From assembly GCA_947179485.1 (NCBI GenBank), contig OX359247.1:55959131-56023130 (forward strand): 64,000 nucleotides of DNA, written 5' to 3'. The stretch comes from Allacma fusca (Eukaryota > Arthropoda > Collembola > Symphypleona > Sminthuridae). The notes under the pieces were generated by a model. That model had not been told where the DNA came from, ran no database searches, and saw nothing but the letters and a program-made list of their open reading frames with translations. The position numbers and the translations under genes were made by a program. Each line of letters begins with the position of its first letter. Position 1 is the first letter of the stretch. Positions 10,023 through 22,970 of the stretch are shown one piece after another.

Positions 10023-11722
10023 CTGGGCTCTATTTCATAAACAATACAACCCGACAATGACAATTTTACAGGTACAATAATTGTATTATTGATTGATTGT
10101 ACAGTAAGTCAATTCAAGTACTCAGTTTGATAAACCGTGCTGACGCTTAATCAATCCCATGGTACTGTGACCCGTTTCTAAACCATGTCATTGCAGTCAA
10201 GAGCTGTTGCTCGGGTGTTAATGCAAAATTGTGAGAAGTTTTGTGCAAAAGCTTTACACCAATTTTACCCAGAATATATTTAAATGTAATTATATTTAGA
10301 AATTCTGAATTTTTCGTTAAAGTAGAATGAATTATTGTGATTTAAAGAATTGATTCAGGGTTTAAATTTTCTCCTTCCTCTTTCACGTGCAATTTGATCA
10401 GTTTCGTCACTTCACTACTTGTATCAAGTAAACAATTCACAGTTTACTGTTTAAAATCTGTCTAAATCAATAATATTTAGATACAATATATTTTTATATT
10501 TACATATATTAAAACAATTTTATAAATTCTATTTACAATTTGACAGTGGTGTAAGGTACTGTCACTTTTGAGCGACAGTTGTATGTCACTTGTAATTACG
10601 CTGGTATATGAAACGCAGAGGTGTGGAAAATACATGAAATTTACAATTGAAATACAAAATACAAATACATTTTCAGAGAAGATAAAATACAAATATAAAA
10701 TACAAATACCAGATGTAACTTAGTTAAAATACAAAATAAAATACAAATATCGGGAGTCATTTGGGCAAGATACAAAATAAAATACTTTGCTTCCAACAAA
10801 AAGAGAAAATATGAAATGAAAATACCGTATTTGAAATGCGAAATACATATTGAAAATACTCTCAAATTTATCTCAAAGTACATATCTGAGATGTATCTAA
10901 AGTTTATTCTCTCAAAGCATTTTATATAATTCGGCCAAATAATTTTAAAAAAATGAATCAGCTAACTTACGGTAGCTTAGAACTTGTTAGACTTTAGAGT
11001 TGTGCATTTGTGTGTATCAAAGTAAATTAACATGACCCTAGGTACAGAATATTTTTCCTTTAAACAAATAATTTTATAACTCCTGGCTAAAATATTTACT
11101 TTCGCGTAACTAATTTAGCTAACTTTATAGTTATCAGTTACATTGAATTTTTTGTATTTATCCAGTAAGTAAGTTTTTGAAACCCGCCCTACAAGTTGCA
11201 AAAACTAGTTTCAAAATGTTTTAAATTAGTGCTTTCACCTTTAAAATATATAGATATTTAAACATGTTTTAGAGACGACCTTAACAATTGCCAGAGTTAT
11301 GTATTTTAAAACCATATTTTGTATTTGAAATATGGGATGGGTAAATTTTACAAGATAAATAAATACAAAATACTGTCACGTTCGTAATCTTCAAAATACG
11401 AAATACCAAATATAGTACGCATGTTGGTGCTGACAAAATACGAAATACAAAATACCTTAAACAATTTACGGCTAGAAAAATACTAAATATAAAATACTAA
11501 ATGTATTTCAAATACTATTTCAAATACAATATTTCAAAATATTCCACACCTCTGATGAAACGTAATAATTGTAAATCATTTACAATTTCCTGTCATTGTC
11601 AGTCGATTTTTCCTATCACTGGTCATTGTCACACGGCTGTTTATGAAACCATATTTCAATTCACAACTGACAATTTGTCACTTGTAATTGTCGGATTGTA
11701 ATACTTTTGACATAGTGCCCTG
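10023..11722. mobile_element. TIR DNA element, hosting a nested hAT element
   Basis: The left end (tgggctctatttcataaaca, later acccgacaatgacaa) matches the reverse of the right end (gggcactatgtcaaaagtat, later atccgacaattacaa) over about 40 bp. The TSD could not be fixed. No transposase frame was found. The interior is split by the 10616-11554 insertion. Confidence 0.65.
10616..11554. mobile_element. hAT-type non-autonomous element filled with AAATAC repeats
   Basis: TIRs start CAGAGGTGTGGAA and end TTCCACACCTCTG, with perfect 8-bp target duplications ATGAAACG at 10608-10615 and 11555-11562. The interior is rich in aaatacaaaatac-type units near both ends. No transposase. Related sequence occurs at 48137-49014 and 49260-49467. 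Confidence 0.9.
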
Positions 11723-12534
11723 GTCACATAGAAAATATTATTGTAGCTTCTGGCAAGCATATGACATCTATGTATCTATGCATACGGAAGCTTTATATGA
11801 AGTAAAATTATTTTTGATTTGGAATATTTTAAAGATTCCGGTGTGATCCAGGCCCGTTAAAGGGTAGAATGTAATACTTTTTGAATTTACATATGCTTAA
11901 AAATTATTTAAATAATTTGGGGAGCACGGAAACAAAAATTGCGTACACAAACGTTGTTTAGTTATTTGACCGAAAAAAGTTTTACGCTGATACTAACCTT
12001 AATTCTGGGACACCACCCGAGCGGTTCAACATTGAAGGGAAGACCCGTCGGCTCCCGCCTAGTTACATGTCTTAAAGTTGCATCAAAATGTAAAAATAAG
12101 TGTTGTCATTTTGAACAAAAATCCCGGAATTGCTTTCATGATTAGACCCATAACACTGATTATGCAAAGTGGAAGCAACGTTTTCCTTCAATAAGGTTTA
12201 TTAAGGTCACAGGTCATGACATTGGGTCATAGGTTTATACATTGGTCATCATATGCTTTAGTAGTTTTGTGTAGGCGTAAACGTAATTTGTGGGTTCCTT
12301 TTAAAAATATACAGGACTAGATAGGTCGGCTTGCGAATAATCCATTCCTATATGTTGGTATAATTTTGTGGAGCGACACTTACATATGTAGACAAATAGT
12401 AGGCAGGATCTGGTAATGAAAACACACGTACGATATAGGCAAGGCAAAATATTGTGCCCACGTTTGGAATAAAAATTGTGTTGCGTGTGTTTGTCGCAAT
12501 TTTTTGTCGCACGCATTTCGAATGACTGCTTTAA
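11723..12534. other. No gene seen
   Basis: AT-rich; no coding frame, RNA gene or repeat supported. Confidence 0.5.
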
Positions 12535-12676
12535 GAGCCTTAATTTTTATGACTGGTTTATTTAAATTCCAAATAATATTGACATTGTCGTTATTAATGG
12601 ATTTTGTTCACTTAAGGCTGCCGCCAACTCAATAATAATTCGAATTTAAATAAACCAGTCATGTAAATTAAGGCTC
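12535..12676. mobile_element. 142-bp MITE with about 35-bp terminal inverted repeats
   Basis: Left gagccttaatttttatgact and on to aaattc; right is its inverse, ending agtcatgtaaattaaggctc. Internal sequence is only about 70 bp. Target duplication is not clear. Confidence 0.75.
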
Positions 12677-12919
12677 ATGATGTACTCATTTGAAATGTAT
12701 AATTGGGTCTCAGTTGTGACATACAAAGCGACACAATATTCATTATAATATTTCCCCCAGTTTCGTTCTATCATATATGGACGCTAGTACAAACACGGAT
12801 TCTGATTTTATTAGGGCGGTGTCAGCCTCCTTATAAAATAGCATTTTCTGTGGATCCGTTTGTCCTGCAGTTTTCCCTCGACCGATTTTGTTTAAAATTT
12901 TTGTGAATATTCTTTAGGC

Positions 12920-13813
12920 TAGTGGTCCCAATCTTTCAATTCAATTCAAAAATTTCGTTTTGATTCAATTCAACGTATGAATTGAATGACATACAATGAT
13001 TCGATTCAATTCACGATTCACAGGATTCAATTTGATTCAATTCTGCGTGATGAATTGAATCGAATGATGATTCAAATCATTCAGGACGTAAAAGGTGGTA
13101 ACATAAACATTTTATTTAAGGATTTTATAGTGACTACTTGAAACAGCGGAAGAATATTGTTTAAAATTGTCATTACAGTGACCTTCCCTATAAGGGGTAC
13201 CCTTTTTTCCCCGGGGGGATTTTTCGATATAAGGGATTGGGATTTACAGTCCCGATTCCCATTTACACAATGTATAACACTGCTTATACGGGATAATATT
13301 TATAAGGGACAAATTTTGAGGTCCCATGAGCAACCCTTAATAGCGAGAGTGGATTGTAACATTCACAAATTTGAGTTATATATCCTGCTAATTAACTGTC
13401 CCATTATGACCTAAATTCTATCGTTAGTAAATGCTGTAATAATAATTATTAATAATTAATGTATTCAATGTATACAAATTATTATTTACGAAATAATTGA
13501 TCAGTCGGTTTTCCAACAAAAATGTCTATCGGAAACACGTGCGAGTTTTTTTAATATGCGTTTCTAGATGCATTTTTTAGCGGGATATGCAAACAAATTC
13601 GATGCACGTGAATCATTTGAATCGCGATTCAAGGCATTTTGAGTGATTTCATTCATGAAGTGAATTGAATGAAATGATTCAATTCATGTTTTGAATTGAA
13701 TGAAATGATTCAATTCATGTTTTGAATTGAATCAAAAAATGTTGAATCAGAATTGAATTGAATCGAATCGAATCGAGTTTTTTTGATTCAGAATTGAAAG
13801 ATCGGGACCACTA
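12920..13813. mobile_element. hAT-type non-autonomous element filled with TGAATTCAATT-like repeats
   Basis: TIRs TAGTGGTCCCAATCTTTCAA / inverse of TAGTGGTCCCGATCTTTCAA, with exact 8-bp target duplications CTTTAGGC (12912-12919, 13814-13821). Both subterminal parts are dense in attcaattcaa and its inverse; the middle is unrelated AT-rich DNA. Confidence 0.9.
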
Positions 13814-13821
13814 CTTTAGGC

Positions 13822-16480
13822 CACTTCGCTACAGATATTGGTTGAAATCAGTCTGCGTGTTCGTACATAAAAAAAATTAAAACGAAAAAAATCTTTGTTT
13901 TCTGCCGAACTGTTCCAACGATTTCAATGACATTTTTTACACCTACCATGCAGTAAGTACCACTAACACTATTTTTTCAAATTTTTCCAAAAATTTGTAA
14001 CGGAAATTTTTGAAATGACAAACAAACATAATATCATAAAGAGGGTAAGGAGAGATGGTCGTAGCTGACGCTGCCTTACGCGACAGCCCTAAATACTCGC
14101 GGAGCGATGATTATTTACTTTAAATGTGTTAAAGCACTTTAAAGGTGTAGTACATAAAAAACTGTTCAATTGGTGCCGATGAAGCCAGTCCATTATAATA
14201 TTGCATTTCAAGTTGTCTGACTACCCAAAATCGGCTATTTTGGCTGTTAAAGTAACTTAAATTAAAATGAAGACTTGAGTAAATCAATTACATAATTGTG
14301 CTTAAATGCAATAACATTTACACTTTATCACAAACATCATAGAGTAGTAATTATTTCCTACAAAATAAAGAACGATAGACTCAATCCAAATAATCCTACA
14401 TAGGTATGTCACTTATTCCAGTTTCAAGTTGCATTTTTATTTGGGTAAGGTAATAGGTAACTGTGAAAGAAATGCAAGGTTCTTCGTGAAATTTCTTTTT
14501 TTATGCTTGGTTACAATGCTCCCGGTGTGCACGCTATTTAAATGTAGCTTTGTAGTGCATTCAAAATCTAAAATATCTTAGCAATTTCAAATTGTTTGCA
14601 ATTATAAAAGGACTTTAAAAACGTAGGAGATATGGAAACTGCAGTCGTAAATAGGAGGAACAAGCCCATGGAATAAGTCTCACTCACGCCCAAATAAATG
14701 GTATTCGAAGTCATTTAATATATTTTTAACTTAACAAACATAAATACATATGTGCATAGTACCCTTCAAAAACACAATCGTTTGATAATTATGTGTATAC
14801 CAGGAAAAGAACAATATCCCTTATTTACAAAATTATTAAAATTTCAGAAAAAAATTTATGCAATTCGTTCAGTAATTGTCGTTATAAGCGGCTTAATTCT
14901 GCTAAAAAAAATGGTACAGTGTGAAAATGGCAAAAACCCCAGGATCCGTTCCTCAAGCATGTACATTTGTTCTTTATAATCCCTTTATTTTTTCTGTCTC
15001 CAGCTTTGGAATCTCCAGCACATCCCAAGTACAGTCATTAATATTAAAATCTAAATATAACTTTTCTGCAATGCACATGCATTACACTCATGTACATACA
15101 CACAATGTCCACATTGAGGGTTTGTTAAAATATAATGTTGTACGTCCAAAGAGTTTTAGGCTTGTGAGTAATTATAACTAGCAAAAATATGATACCTGGG
15201 AGCGGATTATAAGGAGAACCCGTGTGTACACTAATATTTTTGCATTGTAAATAATGAATAAAGTGAGTGGGTTAAAAACTGAAGAGTGTAAAAAAACTGA
15301 GAAGGTTTGGGTAGTCATTTATTTTCAGGTGTCGTACATTTGAACGAACCCTTAAGCTTTGATAATGATTAGAGTTCATAAATAGTGAGCAGCCGGTGTT
15401 TTGCCATATCCGTCACTATTGTATTTATATCATATTATAATCCACCACTGTAACAAATTCAACTGGTCTATATGGCCAGCATTCCCTTCATACAGACATA
15501 ATTAAATGCTTACGATTCTCTGATGTCTTGATGCATATAAGTGACTCACAGTAGGCAAAAATACCGGAACAAGCCATGTGCTCAAAAATGACGTGCACAA
15601 TAACAGCACTCCTATTTCTTAGCGTAATTGACTACGCCAAATTTACCCTGCCACATTAGTGAACTGATCAAATCTAGTTTCCTGCATTTGTAAACAATGG
15701 TCGTCTCACTTTACGAGACCAGAGGCGTTGATCATATTGATAATTATTTTAGGGAGGGCAGGTTAGGAAAGTAGCTTATTATAATACAATAAGTTGGAGA
15801 ACTAATGCACTAAGCATGCCCATTACAAACACATGGGGATACATGTATTGCATTTATTTAAAAAAATATAACTGATTATGAGCCAGGTAACAATTTGAGA
15901 GAGAAACCCAGCCCGAGTAATTAATTTGTAAACGGCTTCTCCTGAGCGATCAGAGAAAGAATAAAAAGAATCTTCCTCAGATGTCCAAGCTAGTGACAAT
16001 GCTCAGCTCAAAATGTTTCTGCTTTAAAAAACAACTGTACTTTATGACATGCAGAAAATAACAGCTTTTAGCACAACGGCGGATTGTTCACAGAAGTATC
16101 TAATTACAGACATACTGCCATAGCCAAGGTTGTCACATCTGTATGTCTCATTTTAAAGATCATGAATTTTAGGGTTTAACACGTAAAAGGTTGAGGTACT
16201 CATCAGCTCATCCTCATCCCTCTCATTAGCCAAGCGATGAGCTAACGTGCTCCTAAGCTCTGCCTATGATTACTTAAGTCGCCTGAGAATTTTGTTGTTA
16301 AAACCTTCACTTTTTAACATGCAATGTATCAGCGGTTGTTAATAAGTGATGAATTTTCTTCATGCTCTAGTCATTTTTTTCTAACAGGAATCTTGACGGG
16401 ATGGGAAGTCTAATGTCAGAGACAAACTTTTAGGGTGAGTACTTATTTTCACGCTAGGACAATAATTTAAACCTCAGGGA
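13822..16480. other. No gene seen
   Basis: AT-rich intergenic DNA. Short ORFs at 14752-15181 lack any domain or splice support. Confidence 0.5.
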
Positions 16481-16488
16481 GACTTTAG

Positions 16489-16496
16489 TATAAATA
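16489..16496 (+). promoter_or_regulatory. TATA box of the Gly/His-rich gene
   Basis: TATAAATA about 150 bp upstream of the exon 1 ATG, which implies a transcription start near 16520 and a 5' UTR of about 120 nt. Confidence 0.6.
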
Positions 16497-16639
16497 CTCC
16501 ACTTCAAACAGATCATCTTCACTTCAAAACAAACGTTTCCCTACAAAGGTTCAAAATCCCATTCACTACAGCATATTATTCCATTCGAACTATTGCAGCT
16601 TTTTGGATTCCTCATAGGTCTTAAATCAAGAGCGTCACC

Positions 16640-17441
16640 ATGACCAAACTTGTAAGCCCAATTAAACTTATTTACCGTATAATTTAACTTAAAAACAAAG
16701 TTTTACAAAATTAAGTTGCTCATATTGTTATATGTAGATTTCTCTGTGAGACATTTATTTTGATCCATAATTCAAACCATATTGTACATACACTAATTTT
16801 TGCTAAACTGTCGGTTGAATCTTTTAATGGATTTTTAATATCCTATGTAACATTCCCTTATAATCCAATATATTTTATAAAATATGCTCTAAAAAGACTC
16901 TAAAAGACCTGTACTATTTTAAGGAGAGACAAATTAGCGCCGTGGTAAAAAATGAGACAATGCTCTTTGCGAGTGTCTCTTATTACGAGAGTTATAAGGT
17001 CAGATTTAAAATTTATTCAAATTGTTTTTCTCCAATTTGTAGATCCAATCCCTGGCTGTGATCCTCGGGGCAGCTTTAATTTCAATTGTTTTGGCTTCAC
17101 CCGTTAAGGATGATTTAGACACTGCTCAGCAGTACTACTTTGGGGGTGGCTACGGTGACTACGGAGGTGGCGGTTATGGAGGTGGCTACGGAGGTTACGG
17201 AGGCTATGGAGGCTACGGCGGTGACTACGGAAGACATCATCATGGACATCACGGAGGGGACAAAGGTGGATATGGCCATGGTGGACATGGTGGTCACGGT
17301 GGACATGGTGGTCACGGTAATCATGGTGGTCACGGTGGACAAGGAAATGGTTGGGGTTGGGGAAACGGCTGGGGAATGCACGGCGGTGGCGGTGGTTACG
17401 GCAATAATCATGGTCATCAAGGGCATGGTTATTACGGATAA
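16640..17441 (+). CDS. Secreted Gly/His/Tyr-rich protein (two exons)
   Basis: Exon 1 is 16640-16651 (ATG ACC AAA CTT, donor GTAAGC); exon 2 is 17043-17441 after acceptor tttgtag; phase 0. The 136-residue product starts MTKLIQSLAVILGAALISIV, a clear signal peptide ending near LASPV. The mature part has an acidic start (KDDLDTAQQYY), GGYGG and GYGGYGG repeats (about 35-60), an RHHHGHHGG patch, GHGGHGG repeats and a GWGWGNGWG run. Such proteins occur in arthropod cuticle, silk-like secretions and as Gly-rich antimicrobial peptides; the sequence cannot choose between them. The His-rich stretch could bind metal. A TATA box lies upstream and AATAAA is at 17899. The other long frames here are shadows of the low-complexity exon. 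Confidence 0.88.
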
Positions 17442-17898
17442 AATTTCGTTCACCTCTGTTTTAATAGGTCATTTGTCCAAAGTAGCATCCCAGTCAGTTA
17501 TTCTCCTATTTAGAAGTACTCATTTGGCTAGGCATTCATTTACGAATTTAGAGGTGCACAACTGTTTAACACTCAAAAATATCACCTGATAAAATGCCAT
17601 AGATCTCCCGCATCCTCACTAACTCGTAAATTTAAATAACCGACTGAAATGTTAAATAATTGTAGGTACAAGGTAAAATATTTTAACAGTAATATTCCTT
17701 AAGAATTTAAAACAGTTCTCACCTTTGCTTCATATTTGCAATAATATTCGTACACTTACTCATTAGTCCAGTTGCTGTCCGAGTTTAGTAGATATTATAT
17801 TTAACTATTCTATAAACTGTATGTAAATGAATAAGATTAGTTAAATGTTTTGTACTGTCAATCATCACTTCAAGTAATATTTTAGTTTTGTACAATGT

Positions 17899-17904
17899 AA
17901 TAAA
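17899..17904 (+). terminator. Polyadenylation signal AATAAA
   Basis: AATAAA about 460 bp after the stop of the Gly/His-rich gene; the first clear hexamer in the 3' flank. Confidence 0.55.
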
Positions 17905-18516
17905 CAAATTTTTTGGAAATGGAATAATTACCTTTTGTATTTAATTGGCAAATGATAAGTCACGCGGTATAAACGTAATAATGTGGGCACATGCAATCAT
18001 TCATAAAAGTTTATTATTATTCCATATAATTATGTAAAGGCATTTGAGAGTGACCGTTCCTAAGTGAATGTACATTTATTCAATTGTACATCAAGCTTTT
18101 TTTAGGGGCCCCCGTAAAAGGAACAAAATTCGACAGCTTAAATAAAGTGCTATTATATGGAGAAAAATTAGTATTGCGTTGGGGAATATGGGATTGTGTG
18201 TATGCCTATTGGTCCTATAGGAAAATGCTTAAAAAGATATTAAATGACACGCTTTAATGATAATGGTAAGGCGTAAGTGCCTAATTAGTGACCCAACTTC
18301 TTTAAAAATGAATACGTTTATTAAGCCACGTTGAAGAATAATTAGAGCTAAGAAACGTCTACAAAACAAATAAGTTAGGATCAAATTAAAGAATAGAAAC
18401 ACTTTACTTCCAAACTATGAAAGCACTTTAATGACAGGAACGGTGACACCATTAGAGAGTAATTTGAAAGAAGTGACATTAACAAAAGGCATGCTCATTA
18501 TTACAGATCTGTATTA

Positions 18517-19224
18517 CTACTGTAAACGCTCGACTTTAACTCTGCCGTAGCGTAAGCCATAGGCACGTCGGGCGGCCCGTGTGCTCCGCTCTGTAATCTC
18601 AGGAACTGAGTCTGTGGATGTTGTAGTGTCTTCTTCCTCTGCTGAAGTCATATTTGACCTCAAAGTTGTTGACTCTGTCAGATTATGAGAGCTCACTTCC
18701 GGCTCTGCTAACACGTTGACAGTCAAAGTGTCATTAGTAGTAGCCTCAGAGGTAATTAAGAAGTCTTCTGGGACTTCCGTTGTTTCTTCCGGAGCTTCAG
18801 GATCTGAGGTTATATCTCCCGGAGAATTGCTGTCATAGTCATAGTCGTATTCCAAACTCTCATCACTTGGATTTTGGGAATTATCTTCCTCTTGGAATTC
18901 TTCATCCTGATCTTCCAAAATGTGCTTATGCTTCTCTCGCCATTCTGCCATCTTTTTCTCGTAGTACCATCGGTTTCGGGCAGCGGGGTCCAGAGGTACT
19001 TGGGATTTCCGTCTGGAGTATGAGGATCTTCCAAAGCTGTTGTAGATATAGCGGCCTGGATAGAGCGAATGGTAAGAGCCGGAAGATGAATGACCCCCTC
19101 GCATCCCAGCTGCCCGGATCACTCCTTCAGCCTCAAGTGGGAACCCCCGGAAATTCTTCAATGTCACGAACATCAGCAACATAACAATTCCAAGGCGGAA
19201 GAAGCATCTGTAGCTCATCTCCAT
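18517..19224 (-). CDS. Secreted acidic protein of unknown function, possible peptide precursor
   Basis: A single-exon frame of 235 residues starting MEMSYRCFFRLGIVMLLMFV, a signal peptide or N-terminal anchor. Next come a Ser/Tyr/Arg-rich part (GSYHSLYPGRYIYNSFGR), a basic stretch (KKMAEWREKHKH), an acidic Asp/Glu/Tyr part (EYDYDYDSNSPGD) and a Thr/Ser/Glu-rich region with N-glycosylation sequons (NDT, NLT, NMT). The C terminus is RAARRAYGLRYGRVKVERLQ. ARR and GR bracket AYGLRY, the arrangement used for C-terminally amidated peptides. I recognise no domain. A TATAAAAA lies only about 30 bp upstream of the ATG, so the 5' UTR is very short or an upstream exon exists. Confidence 0.65.
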   Translation of the reverse strand: MEMSYRCFFRLGIVMLLMFVTLKNFRGFPLEAEGVIRAAGMRGGHSSSGSYHSLYPGRYIYNSFGRSSYSRRKSQVPLDPAARNRWYYEKKMAEWREKHKHILEDQDEEFQEEDNSQNPSDESLEYDYDYDSNSPGDITSDPEAPEETTEVPEDFLITSEATTNDTLTVNVLAEPEVSSHNLTESTTLRSNMTSAEEEDTTTSTDSVPEITERSTRAARRAYGLRYGRVKVERLQ

Positions 19225-19259
19225 CCTTCTTCTTTCTTACGGTGTTTCCTGTTTTTATA

Positions 19260-21637
19260 GAACCTAATATAATTTATAAAAATAAATTGCAATTTACAGT
19301 ACCCTTATATGTGAATAATTGCACAATCATTTAGCACAGAAGCACGAAGTTTAGAATTCACTGGAGTTATGTTTCTCCATAAATAACATTTGTGGCGTAG
19401 ACTACACAGTCTGCCTTAGAAGGCTACAACAGGCCTCGTTTCATTTGCTCAATCGAGTCCAAATAGTTGAACACATCCCATTTATCACAAAGTTAATTTC
19501 CGCTTTGAGCTTACGGTGTCATTCAATTAGTGGTAATTATTCTTATAAAGGAAGTTCACTGTACTGCCCAGTTTGAGCTGCTTTTGAAAGTATGCTCTTT
19601 ATAAGCATTCCCTTTACAAGACCCCTTAAAGGGAGTAAAATGTTTTACTATTCTATGCTCGTCCAAAGACAAGAAAATTAACATTCTAGTAAACGGGACT
19701 GAAGGCAATATTTTTGTGCTCATTTAGACAAAATGATTATTCCAAGACAGGGAGTGTGAGAGAGTAGAGAACTAATTGTAAATACTAATAAGACAGCAAG
19801 ACACATTGACAGAGAACTACATATAATTACATATATTGCTATAGAGACTTCCTTCCTACTGCAATATTCAGCGTTGTGCTACGGTCATTTGTGAAACACT
19901 AAACCCCGGCTGTATGAAACGCCGTTGTAATAGAATTTTCCGAAAGGGACAAAATAGCACACCTAAAAGGAGGCAAACCTGGACTCGTAAAAATAAAAGC
20001 TCGTATTAGGAGAGAAATTTACATTGTGGTAAAGGGTGGAAAATGTTGAATTACAAATATTTTAGTTCTCCCAAAGCTCTTATAAAGGAATCCCTTATAG
20101 CAAAAGTACACAATAATATTTAAAAAATCACAGAAAGAATGTGACCACAGAAGATCTCAACCTCAACGGATGTATGTACATCCGAAAGAAAACACATGTC
20201 TTGTAAAAATATTTAAACAGATAATTATACACTTATGTTATTTTTAAATTTTGACAGCAGCAGATACAGTTTTCCTGCATCTTAGGAGAAGTTGTAGCTG
20301 ACAAGAAAATATGAAGAGTGAAAGTTTTACCTTGAAAAGAACAGGGAGGATTTGTCCTGTGTAAATAAATTTGTGGGCAAATGAATGAAAATGTGTGACA
20401 ATCTACAGATATTTCTCAACAACTTCCGCAATAATGTTTACAAATTACTTAAATGTTAAAGTACACTTCAGGTACACGAGTTTCAAGGAGTTAACAGAGG
20501 GCAATATATTGTTCTCCACGGGTTCAGCACAACTAATTCCGAAGCGTGGAGTGGCTACAGTTTAGAATCAGTAATAATTATTGGCAAGTGGAAAATTCCA
20601 AGTGACCTCTCACCAATTAACCACTGTGGAACTTTCCGTGACCTTATGTATGTCAAATGTGTGGCATGAAGTGGATCAGAGAGATATACAAGTTCAGCGG
20701 GGCTGTGCAAAAATAAACAAATTGCGATGCGAATATTAATTCAGTGGCTCTCATACTATACATTCCTTAATAACGGTCAATTGCCAGCCATGGCCACCAC
20801 GTGATGAGGAAGTCATTCATTAAGATTACAAAAATACACGTATGTACAACAGAGTTGGGAAAGAGCAATATTATTCATGTCTAAATTCCAATGTCTTCAA
20901 TAAGAACTGGCATCAGTGGCTTCAGTGTGAAAATATGACACTTATCTGACACTTAATTTCTCCCGTGATGAATTACCGGGATGTTCTATAGTAACTGCTG
21001 CCTTCTAAACAATTCAGTTACACATTAAAATTATTATAATAATTATTAATCTTTCCGTATTCAATTAAAATTAGTTCAATCACAACAACTCATGAATTTT
21101 TGTAGTGTGTTGTTATAAAACAAGGTGTCCTTATGGGGGTAGGGGGTACAATTTTGCAGGTTAATTCATTCCCTTGGTCTACTCTCAATATCACTTTAGA
21201 TATAAGTAATTATTTACAGAGGGTTCACCGTGTTTATTTTTACGCAAAGCATATATTACTGTATTGAACGTAGAGGAGTCCTCAGAGCCAACTCTCTATA
21301 ACCAACTACTGGCATATGTACCCACCCCGTACATGCCCTGTACCAGCAAGCTGACAAAATTCTTTCAAAATGTGTAACTTTTGGTCTCTGTGTAAGAGAC
21401 ACTTCTAAAAGAAATAATTATTAAAAACTCTTGAAATGACATCCTCACATTGCTCACATAAGGGGAAAAATTAAACATGTAATTGTCTCTATCGACTGCG
21501 AAGGAAAGTGATTTTAATGTCTCACCTGGATTTAAACGACAAATAGCACACCCTCTAGTTCCTTACTTCTCTTAAGATTCAAATTTTAAGTAAAAAACTC
21601 GAATGCGTTTTTCCCACTAGAGGTTTCCAAAATCTTA
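19260..21637. other. No gene seen
   Basis: AT-rich intergenic DNA with no supportable ORF, RNA gene or transposon end. Confidence 0.5.
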
Positions 21638-21893
21638 TATCGTTGCTGAAGAGGCAAAATGGAATACATGCATTTTCGATTAAAATCAAAATGGTCTACA
21701 TGCAGTTTTACTAAATGCAAAATGGAATAGATGCATCAAGTTTTAAAAGCAATATGGTCTACTTACAATTTCATCTAAAAGCAAAATGGTCTACATACAA
21801 TTTCATCTAAAAGCAAAATGGTCTACATACAATTTCGCTTTAAAGCAGAATGACCATTATGAAAGTATACACGCATGTAGACCATTTTGCATC
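21638..21893. repeat. Tandem array of GCAAAATGGTCTACAT units with MITE-like end
   Basis: Begins tatcgttgctgaagaggcaaaatgg, then six or more variable units (aaaagcaaaatggtctacat plus acaatttcatct), ending with the inverted form atgtagaccattttgc. The start matches the TIR of the small element at 49023-49106. Confidence 0.75.
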
Positions 21894-22970
21894 ATCCATT
21901 TTAAATCATGAATTTTTACTTTTTACAATGAATACTACTTGGCATATTTTAATAATTTGAAGCAAAACAATATAGTCAGGTTTCGCAGAGAAGGAACTAA
22001 TTGTAAGCGCAAACAACTCGTTGATCATTAGAAATTCTTGTGTGAACTATTATGGAGTTAAAATCTGAATGAGCGGAAAAAATTATTGAAGGAGTTTATT
22101 TCACGACGTCAAAACAATTTTTCTCTGCAGGAAGTCTTCTTGTATCAGAGATCTTGACCGGGGGCAGAAAGATTGTTCCATTGGTAAGTGCAAAGTTGTA
22201 TCTGTAGGGAATCCATGGATCATTAAAGATGATTGTAGTTTGAAACTTTCCAGCTCTTCATACCAGTCCATATTAGTAGGTGTTGTAATTTCATCGCTCA
22301 TCCTTGAGTGTGTTTATCCATGCTTCCATAGTCTTCATTTTTACTTTCATATCATATGGTAATACAGATATTAAACAATTTCAATGTTTTTACCCGGTGG
22401 GATTTCGGTTTCACAATATTTGTCATTCAAACAATTGAAATTATTTTTGTTTTTGTAATTAAGGTGATCTGTATTTTATGTATGCACCAGAATGTACTGG
22501 GAACAGGGATTATTAAATTACTTGTCAAATTCTTTTCTCTATCTTCAGTACCTCACCGAAGTAATAAATCCCCTACAGAGGACTACAAATGTCTACAAAG
22601 GAGGATCTTTACAGTGAGTGTTTGTACATGTGCACTGTAGATTCAGATGCAGGTTTAGTTTGTATTATGTAACTGAACTAGGTTGTGCAGATTACATAAT
22701 TATGTCTATTCTAATATTGTAATTTTACAGTAGTACAAAGTATTGTACAGTAAAGATAACATTCATCAGACATGGACTGACTGGATGGGTTGAGTCTACC
22801 TGTTAACTATTTTTAACAATAGGTATATGTATATTAGTGCCAAGGTTATGACAGATTAAAGATTAGCGTTTATCACATGGAGATGGAGTTTGCAGTAATG
22901 TTGTTTATACCCTGAAAAATTATATGGTGGGTTAAAGTGTTGGAGACAGTTCTGTAGATATAAATAAATC

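Noticed and set aside
17115..17589. Two further long frames over the Gly/His-rich exon
   Set aside because: Low-complexity shadows; only one frame has the signal peptide and splice support.
18780..19184. Plus-strand ORF opposite the acidic secreted protein
   Set aside because: Antisense shadow; the minus frame has the signal peptide and biased composition of a real secreted protein.
22957..22965. TATAAATA-like sequence just before phosphatase copy 1
   Set aside because: Only about a dozen bases before the ATG, too close to act as a TATA box for this start.
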